Source: an uncultured Bacteroidota bacterium (GTDB taxonomy: Bacteria > Bacteroidota > Bacteroidia > Chitinophagales > Chitinophagaceae). From it: a stretch of 58,000 nt of DNA. The notes beneath the pieces were generated by a model, which was given only the letters and a program-made list of their open reading frames with translations, had not been told where the DNA came from and did no database searches. The stretch covers positions 1 through 58,000 of the forward strand of contig CAIJXU010000038.1 in the NCBI GenBank assembly GCA_903824725.1, given 5' to 3'. Each line of letters starts with the position of its first letter. Positions within the stretch are counted from its first letter, which is position 1. This document shows positions 45,190 through 54,949 of the stretch, one piece after another. A program made the position numbers and the translations under genes.

Positions 45190-46659
45190 TTATTTACGTT
45201 CTTTTTTATTATTCGTATTGATTAAAAAATCATTGAATTGCTCAATACTTAAATTTTTTGCAATAATTTTTTTATTGGCATCCAATAAATAAAAGGTAGG
45301 CGTTTTAAAAACATCATAAAGTTGTCGAATAGTAGTGGGCTTTCCTGCTTTTACTTCGTTGTTTAAATCGGCTTCGGTTTGGTATGCATGCGTCCATGCT
45401 TCTAATTTATTTTCCTTGATAAATGTTTTCCATAAAGTCAATTCTTTAAAATTAATATTCACCGATAAAACTTTTACTTTTAAACCCGACCAAATAGCTT
45501 TATAAAATGAATCTACTCTTGGAATTTCCAATTTACAATGACTACAAGTAGGATCCCAAAACGCTACAAAAGTATAAGGGGAAACGATGTCGTATAGTGA
45601 TATTTTTTTGTCTTCAAGATCATTCAAAACAAGCGGTGGCGCTGCTAAGCCTAATTGATTGGCCATCATGCTGTAAGCCCTTTCAGTGATTGATTTTTTT
45701 GATGCTTCATTTAATAAAACAGTATCGCCTTTTGCAAAAAAGTTTTGATAAATATGTAAAAACACTTTATCCTGTCCCATAAATTCGGGATTGATATATT
45801 TATTCGTAAACTTAAAAAGTAAAAATGGGTAAATTTCTTTTCCCGTTTTTGCTACGGTTAACATGTATTGAACCTCTTCAATAATTGAATCAGGTTCACG
45901 AGAAACATAATTTTTAAAATACTCATCCAATTTTGTTTCAAAAAAAGGTGTTCTAATTAAACGATTGTCATTAAATATAACGTCATCCCAAAAATGATTT
46001 TTTACATAATAAAAAGGGTATACCGAATCCGCTTTACCTTTAACAATGGGAATGGCAGGGGCTTCTGGGCGTTGCATCACATTTAAAAAAAAGGCGGTCA
46101 TGGACTTGGGTTGTTCTTTAATGATCGCTTTACGTTTTTCGACCAACTCCTTTTTTTTATTATTATATTGTAATGTAATGTCAGCTGAATCCTTTGCCGT
46201 TTTGGCTAATTTAAAATTCGTTTCAATTGCATTTAATTGACTACCTACTAAATTGATTGATTTTGAGTAAGACGAAAAAATTAAATTTTCATTAGAACCT
46301 ATAAAACTCACATTGCTCAAATTCGTGGTATCTGCAATGATTTTAAATTTTTGTGTTTCATCTACTAAAAAATCAAATAAGATGGCAAATTTGGGAGACA
46401 CAACAAAATAGATGCCGGGCGTTAATTTTTTAGCGGATTGAAATACCCCTTCACTTTTTTCATTTAAAATAGCGGAATCGGCCAATACACGGTTATTCCC
46501 ATAATTAGTACCAATATAAATTTTTATATTCTGATAGGGTTTAAGGCTAATTTGAATGGAATGGCCAATGCTAGTCTCTGTTTTTTTTGTTTGTGCAAAG
46601 CTTTGTAAGGTAAATAACAGCATTATTACTAATGCATTCCACTTTAAGTTCTTTATCAT
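45190..46659 (-). CDS. Exported TlpA-like thioredoxin-fold protein with DUF4369/DUF5106-like N-terminus
   Basis: The 489-residue protein has a signal peptide (about 5-22, ending SFAQT), a beta-rich N-terminal domain (about 30-130), a long helical middle (about 140-330) and a C-terminal thioredoxin fold with redox motif WDPTCSHCKLEIP and the cis-Pro loop KTPTFYLLD. It probably acts as a periplasmic thiol-disulfide oxidoreductase. Target proteins are unknown. This architecture is common and multi-copy in Bacteroidota. Confidence 0.82.
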   Translation of the reverse strand: MIKNLKWNALVIMLLFTLQSFAQTKKTETSIGHSIQISLKPYQNIKIYIGTNYGNNRVLADSAILNEKSEGVFQSAKKLTPGIYFVVSPKFAILFDFLVDETQKFKIIADTTNLSNVSFIGSNENLIFSSYSKSINLVGSQLNAIETNFKLAKTAKDSADITLQYNNKKKELVEKRKAIIKEQPKSMTAFFLNVMQRPEAPAIPIVKGKADSVYPFYYVKNHFWDDVIFNDNRLIRTPFFETKLDEYFKNYVSREPDSIIEEVQYMLTVAKTGKEIYPFLLFKFTNKYINPEFMGQDKVFLHIYQNFFAKGDTVLLNEASKKSITERAYSMMANQLGLAAPPLVLNDLEDKKISLYDIVSPYTFVAFWDPTCSHCKLEIPRVDSFYKAIWSGLKVKVLSVNINFKELTLWKTFIKENKLEAWTHAYQTEADLNNEVKAGKPTTIRQLYDVFKTPTFYLLDANKKIIAKNLSIEQFNDFLINTNNKKERK

Positions 46660-46690
46660 TTTAAAAGGTCGTTTTATGTAAAAAGCCTTG

Positions 46691-46698
46691 TAAAAATA
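46691..46698 (-). promoter_or_regulatory. Putative -7 element of the TlpA-like gene
   Basis: TATTTTTA on the minus strand, one mismatch, 31 nt upstream of the ATG. Confidence 0.4.
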
Positions 46699-46765
46699 AG
46701 CATATAATCAATAAATGAAACTATAATTAAAACTGGGATTTACCTTTAATTTAATCCCTTGGTAT

Positions 46766-46773
46766 TACCTTTG
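46766..46773 (+). promoter_or_regulatory. -7 promoter element of rlmD
   Basis: TACCTTTG, exact match, ends five bases before the GTG start; predicts a leaderless mRNA. Confidence 0.6.
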
Positions 46774-46778
46774 TTGCC

Positions 46779-48209
46779 GTGAGAAAAATAAAACAAGCCC
46801 CTATTTTAGAAAAGGTCCTGATGGAGGATTATGCTGCCGAAGGGAAGTCGCTCGCTAGGGTGAATGGCAAGGTTATTTTTGTGGAAGGAGCTGTTCCGGG
46901 CGATATAGTGGATATACAACTTCAAAAAAACAAAGCAGATTGGGGCGAGGGCTTTGTAAAACATTTTCATACTTATTCTCCTATTCGAGTAAAGCCTTTT
47001 TGTTCTCATTTTGGCGTTTGCGGTGGATGCCAATGGCAGATGCTGCCTTATGAGCAACAATTGGTTTATAAACACAAACAGGTTTTTGATAATTTAACGC
47101 GTATTGCAAAAGTCCCCTTACCAGAAATCCCACCCATCTTGGGAGCATTGGAAACACAAGCTTATCGAAATAAGGTGGAATATACTTTTGCAACTGAAAA
47201 ATTTATTCCATTCGAGGAGTTCAAAGCCATGAAGGCAGCAGGGTTGGAACCTAAAAAAACACCTGGTGCAGGCGGTTTTCATGCAAGAGGATTTTTTGAA
47301 AAGGTAGTAGAAGTAGATACCTGTTATTTACAAGCCGAACCTACCAATGGCATTAGAAAAACGGCCGTTCAATTTGCGATTGACAATGATATGCCCTTTT
47401 ATAATATCAAACAACACCAAGGATGGTTACGCAATATGTTTATACGCAATACCACCAAAGGTGAGTGGATGGTTAACTTGATATTAGGCTATGATGGTGC
47501 AGAAAAGAGAGAAGCCCTTTTGAATTTGTTATTGAAAAAGTTTCCTCAAATCACCACACTATTGTATACCATCAATGAAAAACGAAATGATAGCATGCAG
47601 GACTTGGTTCCTCAAATTTATTTTGGTAATGGATATATTACAGAGGTATTAGAAAACTTTGAATTTAAAATTAGTCCTAAATCATTTTTTCAAACCAATT
47701 CAAAGCAAGCAGAACGCTTATACCAAGTGACGCGTAGTTTTGCAGAGCTTACAGGTAAGGAAGTCGTATATGATTTATATTGTGGAACTGGTAGCATTGG
47801 TATTTTTTGTAGTCAACAGGCTAAAAAAATTATTGGAGTAGAAGTGGTTGCTGAAGCTATTGAGGACGCAAAGGAAAATGCGCGTATTAATAACTTATCT
47901 CAAACTGCTTTTTTTGCTGGAGATGTTATTGATATTTGTGATGATGCTTTTTTTGAAACTCATGGTAAACCAAATGTGATTATCACGGATCCCCCAAGGG
48001 CAGGGATGCATGATAAATTAGTCAAAAAATTATTAGAAATTCAAGCACCTCTTATCGTATATGTAAGTTGTAATCCTGCAACACAGGCCAGGGACCTATC
48101 TTTATTGGGTGAAAAATATACAGTGACTAAAATTCAGCCTGTTGATATGTTTCCACATACTTTACATATTGAAAATGTTGTTCAATTAAAACGAACCGAT
48201 TTATTATAA
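46779..48209 (+). CDS. rlmD: 23S rRNA (uracil-5-)-methyltransferase RlmD/RumA family
   Basis: The 476-residue protein begins with a TRAM domain (VLMEDYAAEGKSLARVNGKVIFVEGAVPGD), has the [4Fe-4S] ligands in FCSHFGVCGGCQWQ, a SAM-binding DLYCGTGSIGIF and the catalytic VSCNPATQARDL with DPPRAGM. It methylates uracil C5 in 23S rRNA. The RlmC/RlmD choice is not certain from sequence. GTG start at 46779 directly after the promoter. First gene of a four-gene run with two rhomboid-type proteins and an EEP phosphatase. Confidence 0.9.
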   Translation: MRKIKQAPILEKVLMEDYAAEGKSLARVNGKVIFVEGAVPGDIVDIQLQKNKADWGEGFVKHFHTYSPIRVKPFCSHFGVCGGCQWQMLPYEQQLVYKHKQVFDNLTRIAKVPLPEIPPILGALETQAYRNKVEYTFATEKFIPFEEFKAMKAAGLEPKKTPGAGGFHARGFFEKVVEVDTCYLQAEPTNGIRKTAVQFAIDNDMPFYNIKQHQGWLRNMFIRNTTKGEWMVNLILGYDGAEKREALLNLLLKKFPQITTLLYTINEKRNDSMQDLVPQIYFGNGYITEVLENFEFKISPKSFFQTNSKQAERLYQVTRSFAELTGKEVVYDLYCGTGSIGIFCSQQAKKIIGVEVVAEAIEDAKENARINNLSQTAFFAGDVIDICDDAFFETHGKPNVIITDPPRAGMHDKLVKKLLEIQAPLIVYVSCNPATQARDLSLLGEKYTVTKIQPVDMFPHTLHIENVVQLKRTDLL

Positions 48210-48224
48210 CAAATAACATACAGC

Positions 48225-49046
48225 ATGAATCAATTTAGGCCTACTCGATTTGAAGTTTTACCTACTGTTATTAAAAATCTCTTAATTATTAATGGATTAA
48301 TATTTTTAGCACAAAATACTTTTGGTGGGCCTACAAGTGCTTTTTCGTTTGAGGATTATTTTGCATTACATGCATGGCAAAGTAGCTTATATCAACCATG
48401 GCAATTAATTTCTCATATGTTTTTGCATGGTGATTTTGGACATATTTTAGGCAATATGTTTGCTTTATGGATGTTTGGATCTATCCTTGAAAATGTATGG
48501 GGTCCTAAACGATTTTTATTGTTTTACTTTTTATGTGGCTTAGGTGCAGCGGTGATTCACTTGCTTATTTTATCTTATGAAAATATTGCTTTGGGTAATG
48601 AGTATCAAACCTTATTAACCTTAAGCAAATCTAATGCAGCTGGCTTTAGTGATGCACTTATTAAGTATGCGCAATCACATCATATTCCTTTAAGTCGAAT
48701 TTTAAGTGATAATAAAGTAAGCCTATCAACACCGGGCTTGGCACCAGAACTTATGGATTTGATCACAACCTATTATAATAAGTCAGTTAATACGGCAACC
48801 TTAGGTGCCAGTGGTGCGGTCTTTGGAATATTAATTGCCTTTGTGTATTTATTCCCGAATACCTATATCTATATTTATTTTCTATTTCCTATAAAAGCAA
48901 AGTGGCTAGGTATTTTATATTTTGCTTTCGAACTATATAAAGCATTAGAAAATTCGGCAGGGGACAATGTTGCAAGATGGGCGCATGTAGGTGGGGCAAT
49001 CGTTGGCTTTTTGTTGGTCTATATTTGGAAGAAAAAAGGGCACTAG
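48225..49046 (+). CDS. Rhomboid family intramembrane serine protease
   Basis: The 273-residue polytopic protein has the rhomboid signature: HMFLHGDFGHILGNMFALWMFG (HxxxxHxxxN type), GASGAVFG with nucleophile Ser196, and WAHVGGAIVGF with His254. About 75 residues (about 117-190) are inserted between membrane segments, containing a hydrophilic TLSKSN...SDNKVSLS region that should lie outside the membrane. It cleaves membrane proteins within the bilayer; substrate unknown. A predicted inactive relative follows 30 nt later. Confidence 0.92.
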   Translation: MNQFRPTRFEVLPTVIKNLLIINGLIFLAQNTFGGPTSAFSFEDYFALHAWQSSLYQPWQLISHMFLHGDFGHILGNMFALWMFGSILENVWGPKRFLLFYFLCGLGAAVIHLLILSYENIALGNEYQTLLTLSKSNAAGFSDALIKYAQSHHIPLSRILSDNKVSLSTPGLAPELMDLITTYYNKSVNTATLGASGAVFGILIAFVYLFPNTYIYIYFLFPIKAKWLGILYFAFELYKALENSAGDNVARWAHVGGAIVGFLLVYIWKKKGH

Positions 49047-49076
49047 TTTTTATCATGTCGGTTTTAAAAAAATAAA

Positions 49077-49790
49077 ATGCAGCAGCATACAACACAAAAG
49101 CCATTATTAGGATCTGATAACAATGCATTGGTGGCGCTATTGGCGATACATTTAGTGTCCTATGCTTTATTGGGCTTTTTAAAAGTGATTTACTTTTTAG
49201 ACAGTACTCCTATAGAGCAATTTTATAAAAATGTTTTTCATCTTTTTACATTACCTAATAACGGTATGGTTTGGTTAAAGCAACCTTGGAGTTTATTTAC
49301 CTATTATTGGATACATGATGGTTTTTGGGGTTTATTTACCAATATGATTTGGTTAAGTGTTTTCGGATATGTTTTACAAAACAAGCAATTCAACCAACAT
49401 CTATTTCCTATTTATTTTTATAGCGGCCTAATTAGCGGCCTGTCATTTTTATTACTTTCTTTAATTGGCCAACTAACATTGCCATTAATGGGGGCAAATA
49501 TGACCGTCACTGCTATAGTAGTAGCGGCTATTCTTTTGATTCCTCAATATAAATTTTTACCTCATATTGGAAAAGGGATCCCTTTGTGGATCATTGCCCT
49601 ACTCTATTTTGTTATACAGACAGCAAGCTTAACACAATATCCATTAGTGAATACCATAGTGACAATCATTGCTGGTTTGGTAGGCGCTGTTTATGTGTTG
49701 TTATTAAAAAAGGGGACTGATTTAGGAAAATGGATGCATAATTTATTACATTGGTTAAACAAAAGTGCAGCTCCTAAAACCAATGGCTAA
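49077..49790 (+). CDS. Rhomboid-like protein, predicted catalytically dead
   Basis: The 237-residue membrane protein aligns by eye with its upstream rhomboid neighbour: YYWIHDGFWGLFTNMIWLSVFG corresponds to the HGDFGHILGNM segment. The second histidine is replaced by Gly, the nucleophile serine of GASG is replaced by Asn141 (GANMTV), and no histidine remains in the last helix (NTIVTIIAGLVGA). It should therefore bind but not cleave substrates. Tandem placement with an active rhomboid suggests a partner or regulator. It overlaps the next gene by 8 nt. Confidence 0.8.
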   Translation: MQQHTTQKPLLGSDNNALVALLAIHLVSYALLGFLKVIYFLDSTPIEQFYKNVFHLFTLPNNGMVWLKQPWSLFTYYWIHDGFWGLFTNMIWLSVFGYVLQNKQFNQHLFPIYFYSGLISGLSFLLLSLIGQLTLPLMGANMTVTAIVVAAILLIPQYKFLPHIGKGIPLWIIALLYFVIQTASLTQYPLVNTIVTIIAGLVGAVYVLLLKKGTDLGKWMHNLLHWLNKSAAPKTNG

Positions 49791-50895
49791 AAAATCTCGT
49801 ATACGTCGCTTTAGTAAAAAGCTTTTTTTAATCATACAGGTAGTGTTGTCTGTTTTGTTTTTATATCCTTTATTTATTACACCCCTTCCACTTATTTGGA
49901 TCAACGGATTTTTGGGGTTAATGGCACCGTATATCGTATTGGCACAATTACTATTACTTTTTTTATGGTTAGTTGCTAAGCCTTGGTTATCTATAATTCC
50001 CGTAATTACTTTAGCAATTGGTTGGAAAACAATCATTGCATTATTTGCTTGGCATCCAGGTATGACAATGGCGCAAAAAAAGAAAAATAATAATTGTCGT
50101 ATCGTTAGTTGGAATGTAAAAGGCTTTAATGGTAATCAAGTAACAAGCACTTTAAAATTACGCACACAAGATATTGCTTATTCAATTCAAAAATGGAATC
50201 CAGATATCATTTGTATGCAGGAATACAATACCAATGATTTGCCTAATGATATTGCCAATCATGTCACTTATTTTAATAAAAATTATCCATTTAATTTTTT
50301 TTCAAAGGATAATCAAAAAACGGATAAAGCTTATTTTTCAGGATGTATCATCTTTTCAAAATATAAAATTATTAATTCGCAACGCATTGGTTATACGAAT
50401 CAGGAGTCGCTTATTTATGTTGACTTATTAAAAGGAGATGATACCATTCGTGTTTTTACCACTCATTTGGCTTCCTACCGATTTAAGGAAGATGATTTTA
50501 TCGCGCTTGATGCAACGACACAATCCAGTTCAATTGACATTAAAGGCAAAAAAGGGATTATTCGAAAAATGCGTAATGCTTTTGTAGAACGCGCTGTGCA
50601 GGCCGAAATGGTCCGACACTACTTGGATCAAAGCCCTTACCCGGCAATCATTTCGGGTGATTTTAATGATGTACCTAGCTCCTATACCTACAAAACGATT
50701 AAAGGAGACTGGGGAGATGCTTTTATAGATAAAGGTTTTGGTGTTGGGGCTTCCTATATGGGCATATCACCCACACTTCGGATTGATTATATCTTATTTA
50801 ATGCGGCTTGGAAAACAAAGGGCTGGGAATCATTAGATGAAAATTTAAGCGATCATCATATGATCATCGCCGACCTACAGTTGCTTAAGAATTAA
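49783..50895 (+). CDS. Membrane-anchored endonuclease/exonuclease/phosphatase (EEP) family protein
   Basis: The 370-residue protein has two to three N-terminal membrane segments (about 10-90) and then an EEP domain: RIVSWNVKGFNG (Asn), CMQEYNTND (Glu), TTHLASYRF, SGDFNDVPSSYTY and the final LSDHHMIIAD (His). The catalytic domain may face the periplasm. Family members cut phosphodiesters or remove phosphates; substrate unknown. ATG 49783 overlaps the upstream stop (ATGGCTAA), so translation is coupled. A longer GTG start at 49765 is possible. Confidence 0.85.
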   Translation: MAKKSRIRRFSKKLFLIIQVVLSVLFLYPLFITPLPLIWINGFLGLMAPYIVLAQLLLLFLWLVAKPWLSIIPVITLAIGWKTIIALFAWHPGMTMAQKKKNNNCRIVSWNVKGFNGNQVTSTLKLRTQDIAYSIQKWNPDIICMQEYNTNDLPNDIANHVTYFNKNYPFNFFSKDNQKTDKAYFSGCIIFSKYKIINSQRIGYTNQESLIYVDLLKGDDTIRVFTTHLASYRFKEDDFIALDATTQSSSIDIKGKKGIIRKMRNAFVERAVQAEMVRHYLDQSPYPAIISGDFNDVPSSYTYKTIKGDWGDAFIDKGFGVGASYMGISPTLRIDYILFNAAWKTKGWESLDENLSDHHMIIADLQLLKN

Positions 50896-50920
50896 CCTTC
50901 TATATTTATTGAAAATAAAA

Positions 50921-50928
50921 TATCTTTG
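50921..50928 (+). promoter_or_regulatory. -7 promoter element of cysS
   Basis: TATCTTTG, exact match, 14 nt before the cysS ATG. Confidence 0.5.
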
Positions 50929-50942
50929 AGGCAATACTAACT

Positions 50943-52448
50943 ATGGCACTCAAAATATATAATTCACTTACACGTCAAAAGGAAGTTTTTGAACCCTTAC
51001 AAGCGCCCCATGTTGGGATGTATGTTTGTGGACCTACGGTGAGCGGTGAAAGCCATTTAGGACATGCCCGACCATTTATTACATTTGATGTGGTGTATCG
51101 CTATTTATTACATAAGGGATACAAGGTGCGCTATGTTAGAAATATCACAGATGCGGGACATTTTGAGGAAGAAGGAAAGGTAGCAGACGATAAAATTAGT
51201 TCCAAAGCCATTTTAGAAAAATTAGAACCCATGGAGTTGGTGCAAAAGTACACACACTTGTATCATTGGGCCATGGATCAATTCAATAATTTACCACCCA
51301 GCATTGAACCCACTGCAACGGGGCATATTATTGAGCAAATAGAGATGATTAAAAAAATCATAAAAGATGGCTATGCTTATGAAGCCAATGGGTCGGTCTA
51401 TTTTGATGTATTAAAATACAACGAAGACTATACTAAAAAAAATCAGCCCTATGGTATTTTGAGTGGACGCAATGTAGAGGATCAGTTAGATACATCTCGT
51501 GAGTTAGACAATCAAGATGAGAAAAAAAATAAAGTAGATTTTGCTTTATGGAAAAAAGCGCCAGCGGAACACATCATGCGTTGGCAAAGCCCATGGGGAG
51601 AGGGTTTCCCGGGTTGGCATATTGAGTGCTCGGCGATGGCAACAAAATATTTAGGAAAAAAATTTGATATACACGGCGGAGGAATGGATTTACAATTTCC
51701 GCATCATGAATGTGAAATTGCACAAAGCACAGTATGCAATCATGAAATGCCAGCTCGTTATTGGATGCATAATAATATGATAACCATCAATGGCCGCAAG
51801 ATGGGTAAGAGCTATAATAATGTCATTAAATTAAGTGAACTATTTGATGGTTCACATCCTATTTTGACTCAGGCCTATACGCCCATGACCGTTCGATTTT
51901 TTATATTACAAAGTCAATATAGAGGAACACTTGATTTTAGCAATGAAGCATTGCAGGCATCAGAAAAAGCATTGCGTCGTTTGATGGAAGCTTATGAGTG
52001 GTTAAAAACACAAACATTTCAGACTGGTAGTACCGCAAATGACAAAACATTAGATGTACAAATAAATACATGGCTTAATGAGCTCACTGAGTTCATGGAT
52101 GATGATATTAATACAGCAAAAGTGGTAGCCAATTTATTTGAGATTATCCCTACACTAAATTCACTTAAGGATAAGCATATTACTTCAGATGCCATATCGG
52201 GTGACACTTGGATAAAAACCCAACAACAGCTTGAATTATTTATTGAAAATATATTAGGACTTAAAGTGGAATCGGGCGCTCATCGCCATCAATTAAATGG
52301 CGTCATAGATTTACTTATTGAAATTCGTAAAGAGGCCAAGGCGCGTAAGGATTTTGCGACCAGCGATAAAATCCGAAATCAGTTAACGGATATGGGTATT
52401 CATCTTAAGGATGAAAAAGACGGCGCAATGAGTTACACCTTTGACTAG
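50943..52448 (+). CDS. cysS: Cysteinyl-tRNA synthetase
   Basis: The 501-residue class I synthetase has GHARPF in place of HIGH near residue 40, zinc ligands in [20 protein letters not shown] and [11 protein letters not shown], and RKMGKSYNN as the KMSKS loop. The C-terminal helical anticodon domain ([24 protein letters not shown]) is complete. It charges tRNA-Cys. The Gly in KMGKS is seen in relatives and is not a defect. It is followed 11 nt later by a secreted protein gene that seems unrelated. Confidence 0.96.
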   Translation: MALKIYNSLTRQKEVFEPLQAPHVGMYVCGPTVSGESHLGHARPFITFDVVYRYLLHKGYKVRYVRNITDAGHFEEEGKVADDKISSKAILEKLEPMELVQKYTHLYHWAMDQFNNLPPSIEPTATGHIIEQIEMIKKIIKDGYAYEANGSVYFDVLKYNEDYTKKNQPYGILSGRNVEDQLDTSRELDNQDEKKNKVDFALWKKAPAEHIMRWQSPWGEGFPGWHIECSAMATKYLGKKFDIHGGGMDLQFPHHECEIAQSTVCNHEMPARYWMHNNMITINGRKMGKSYNNVIKLSELFDGSHPILTQAYTPMTVRFFILQSQYRGTLDFSNEALQASEKALRRLMEAYEWLKTQTFQTGSTANDKTLDVQINTWLNELTEFMDDDINTAKVVANLFEIIPTLNSLKDKHITSDAISGDTWIKTQQQLELFIENILGLKVESGAHRHQLNGVIDLLIEIRKEAKARKDFATSDKIRNQLTDMGIHLKDEKDGAMSYTFD

Positions 52449-52459
52449 TATTTCAAATA

Positions 52460-54538
52460 ATGAAAATAGCAGTTACTACTTTTCTGATAATCATGTCTTT
52501 AAATTGTTTTTGTCAGGAACAATTAACATTAACCTATAAGACTTTTGACTTTAATATTAATATTCCCAATTTAAAAGCAGGCGGAGGATTAAATGGCTGG
52601 CTTTGTAATCAGTTAGCAGGATCAGTACTTTACAAAGTTAATGGCCGACAACATATTATTACGGGAAGTGCAGATTCAACATCCCCACAATTGCATTTTA
52701 TAACTGATAAGGACAATTGGGTTTTTGAAAATTATTATCCAGAGGCCGCTGTTTCAGGAGGAAATAGAAATTACAATTTTGTGGATAGCAACGGGACAGT
52801 GGCTTTTGCAAGCACTGGATCCGAAGCCATTCAACCATGGTTAAATGGCGACTTATTTATAGCAAAAACTATAGACACTAAATTAAAATGGACAAAAGTG
52901 AGTGATGTTAAATCCTTTTATCATTCATTAGGAGTAGGTGATTTAAATGGAGATAGTCTTTTTGATGTAGCAGGAATTCATATGGGATCTTATGGAAATT
53001 GGGGAGAAGAACCTCAAATATATTTTCAAAATCCTGATGGCAGTTTTTCTGAAACCAGAAATTTTTTAGATGTGAGTTCATATTCTGGTATGAATAATGG
53101 TTTGGGTGCTGGTTATATTGGTCATCTTTTAAATAAAAAAAGGCCTGAAATTGTATTAGCAGAATATGGTTTTAATCCAAATTCTTTCGGCAGCTTAGTA
53201 TCAAATAGAAAAGGTTTTGGCGTATTTTCATTTGATGAGACATTAAATAAATATGTTTATCAAAAGGGGCCGACTGCACTAGGCGCATTTTCAAATATTA
53301 CACATGGAGCAACTTCCATCAAATCTGGTGACTTTAACAATGATGGAAAAGCGGATTTAGCCATTGCTACTGAAGGATTTCCTGGTCCAAGAATACAGAT
53401 TTGGAATGGTGATGGAAATGGCGCTTTCAATCCTGGGCAAGAATTATTTTATGGAGATACAACAATTGCATATTCAGATTCAACTACTGATTTTAGAGAG
53501 TTTGAAGTAATGGATTTTAATAAGGATGGCTGGTTAGATATTGTTGTTCATCCCTATAATTTTGGAAATGCATTTAGATTAAATCAAACAAAAAATAGCC
53601 CTATGGGCGATGGTATTATTTTACAGAACTGTATCTGGGAAAATAAAAAAGGCCAATTTGAAAAAATTAAAAATAAATTAATAATACCCAATTATACGCC
53701 AGGCTACATGAAAGGTTTTTTTATTGATGATAAATTAAGATTTTTCGGTTTTGAGGAAGACAAGCATAGTCCCAGAAACACGAACGCTTTTAAATTAATA
53801 TATGTTACTATCAATGTTTGCAATAATTTGGTCAGGCCTATTTTTAACAGCCAAAAATATAGCTTCTGCGCCGGCGATACTTTAAAATTATCTATTACTA
53901 ATACTAATAAAGGGGATACTTTAAAATGGTATTATGGGAATAAGAGCGATATAACCAATGTAAATAATAAAATGTTTACAGATAGCACTAGCTTATATGT
54001 TACAAGAACAGATAGTTTAGGCTGCGTGATTTCATCTGATACAATTAATCTAATAAAATATACCATTCCAAGGATACCTACTTTATCAAGAGATACTTCC
54101 AACTATTTAGTTGCAAGTATAAATGGGATCAATTGGTTTAAAGATGGATTATCATTGCCAGACACTACTCAAAAATACAAACCAGTTACAGCAGGCGCCT
54201 ATACTATAAAGACGACACAAAATGGATGTACTAGCTTACTAAGTTCACCTTATTATTATTTGGTAACAGATATTTTAAATTTAAGTTCTAATGAATATAT
54301 AAAACTAGCACCTAATCCATTTGGTAATCAAGTGAATTTTGATTTTTTAATAAAAGGCTATCAAAAATTAAATATAGATGTGTTTGAAATGACTACGGGT
54401 AATAAAAATATAAGTTTTCAAAACTTAACACCAGGTATGCCAATTTATTTAGGTCAATTATTACCAGGCACATACCTTATTAAAGTTTCCTCAACCGATA
54501 ATAAAATAGCTTATCTTTTTAAGATGGTAAAAATTTAA
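52460..54538 (+). CDS. Secreted FG-GAP/VCBS-repeat protein with T9SS sorting domain
   Basis: The 692-residue protein has a signal peptide (about 1-18, ending NCFCQ), repeat units with calcium-binding loops (GVGDLNGDSLFDVAGIH, SGDFNNDGKADLAIATEG, VMDFNKDGWLDIVVH) typical of FG-GAP beta-propellers, two Ig-like parts with SFCAGDTLKL, and a C-terminal sorting domain (KLAPNPFGNQVNFDF ... GTYLIKVSS) for the type IX secretion system. It is exported to the cell surface or medium; ligand unknown. Presence of this domain places the organism among T9SS-using Bacteroidota. Confidence 0.85.
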   Translation: MKIAVTTFLIIMSLNCFCQEQLTLTYKTFDFNINIPNLKAGGGLNGWLCNQLAGSVLYKVNGRQHIITGSADSTSPQLHFITDKDNWVFENYYPEAAVSGGNRNYNFVDSNGTVAFASTGSEAIQPWLNGDLFIAKTIDTKLKWTKVSDVKSFYHSLGVGDLNGDSLFDVAGIHMGSYGNWGEEPQIYFQNPDGSFSETRNFLDVSSYSGMNNGLGAGYIGHLLNKKRPEIVLAEYGFNPNSFGSLVSNRKGFGVFSFDETLNKYVYQKGPTALGAFSNITHGATSIKSGDFNNDGKADLAIATEGFPGPRIQIWNGDGNGAFNPGQELFYGDTTIAYSDSTTDFREFEVMDFNKDGWLDIVVHPYNFGNAFRLNQTKNSPMGDGIILQNCIWENKKGQFEKIKNKLIIPNYTPGYMKGFFIDDKLRFFGFEEDKHSPRNTNAFKLIYVTINVCNNLVRPIFNSQKYSFCAGDTLKLSITNTNKGDTLKWYYGNKSDITNVNNKMFTDSTSLYVTRTDSLGCVISSDTINLIKYTIPRIPTLSRDTSNYLVASINGINWFKDGLSLPDTTQKYKPVTAGAYTIKTTQNGCTSLLSSPYYYLVTDILNLSSNEYIKLAPNPFGNQVNFDFLIKGYQKLNIDVFEMTTGNKNISFQNLTPGMPIYLGQLLPGTYLIKVSSTDNKIAYLFKMVKI

Positions 54539-54552
54539 AAGCAACCTCTTAT

Positions 54553-54945
54553 TTAATGATCACAATCATCAGCATGTGCATGGTTGTGCATTCTGCAGCT
54601 GTTGTGATTATTAATGTGTGCTATAATGATAAAAAAGGCAGCAGGAAATAATAAAATAATATCCCATTCTCTAAACATCATTCTACTCAACATTAATACA
54701 ATGCCTAGGGAAAATAAAAAGAGAGGACGTAGTGAATGATGGTGTTTTTTATAGCCATGGTATAATGAATAAGCTCCAATACCAAAGGAAAGCAATATCA
54801 TTCCGAGTTCAAATTGGGTATTATGTAAAATATTAATCCCCAATAAGGGCAGGGAGCTAAAAAATAAAGGCAATAGAGCGCAATGAATGGCGCAAGCCAA
54901 AGAAGCTCCAATTCCTATTGCGTCCCAATTCCATTTTTTAAACAT
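54553..54945 (-). CDS. MerC-domain membrane protein with His/Cys-rich tail
   Basis: ATG 54945 is chosen because a perfect -7 element ends four bases upstream, while the longer frame (to 55056) would run through the divergent SCO promoter and begin with an unlikely leader. The 130-residue product has four membrane segments, a Cys pair in GASLACAIHCALLP as in MerC, and a tail HNSCRMHNHAHADDCDH that should bind metal. It may move or sense a metal such as zinc or copper. Divergent from a SCO gene. Confidence 0.8.
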   Translation of the reverse strand: MFKKWNWDAIGIGASLACAIHCALLPLFFSSLPLLGINILHNTQFELGMILLSFGIGAYSLYHGYKKHHHSLRPLFLFSLGIVLMLSRMMFREWDIILLFPAAFFIIIAHINNHNSCRMHNHAHADDCDH

Positions 54946-54949
54946 ATTA

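Noticed and set aside
50943..52448. KMGKS instead of KMSKS in CysS as a possible defect
   Set aside because: The zinc ligands and the other motifs are intact and Gly at this place occurs in related synthetases.
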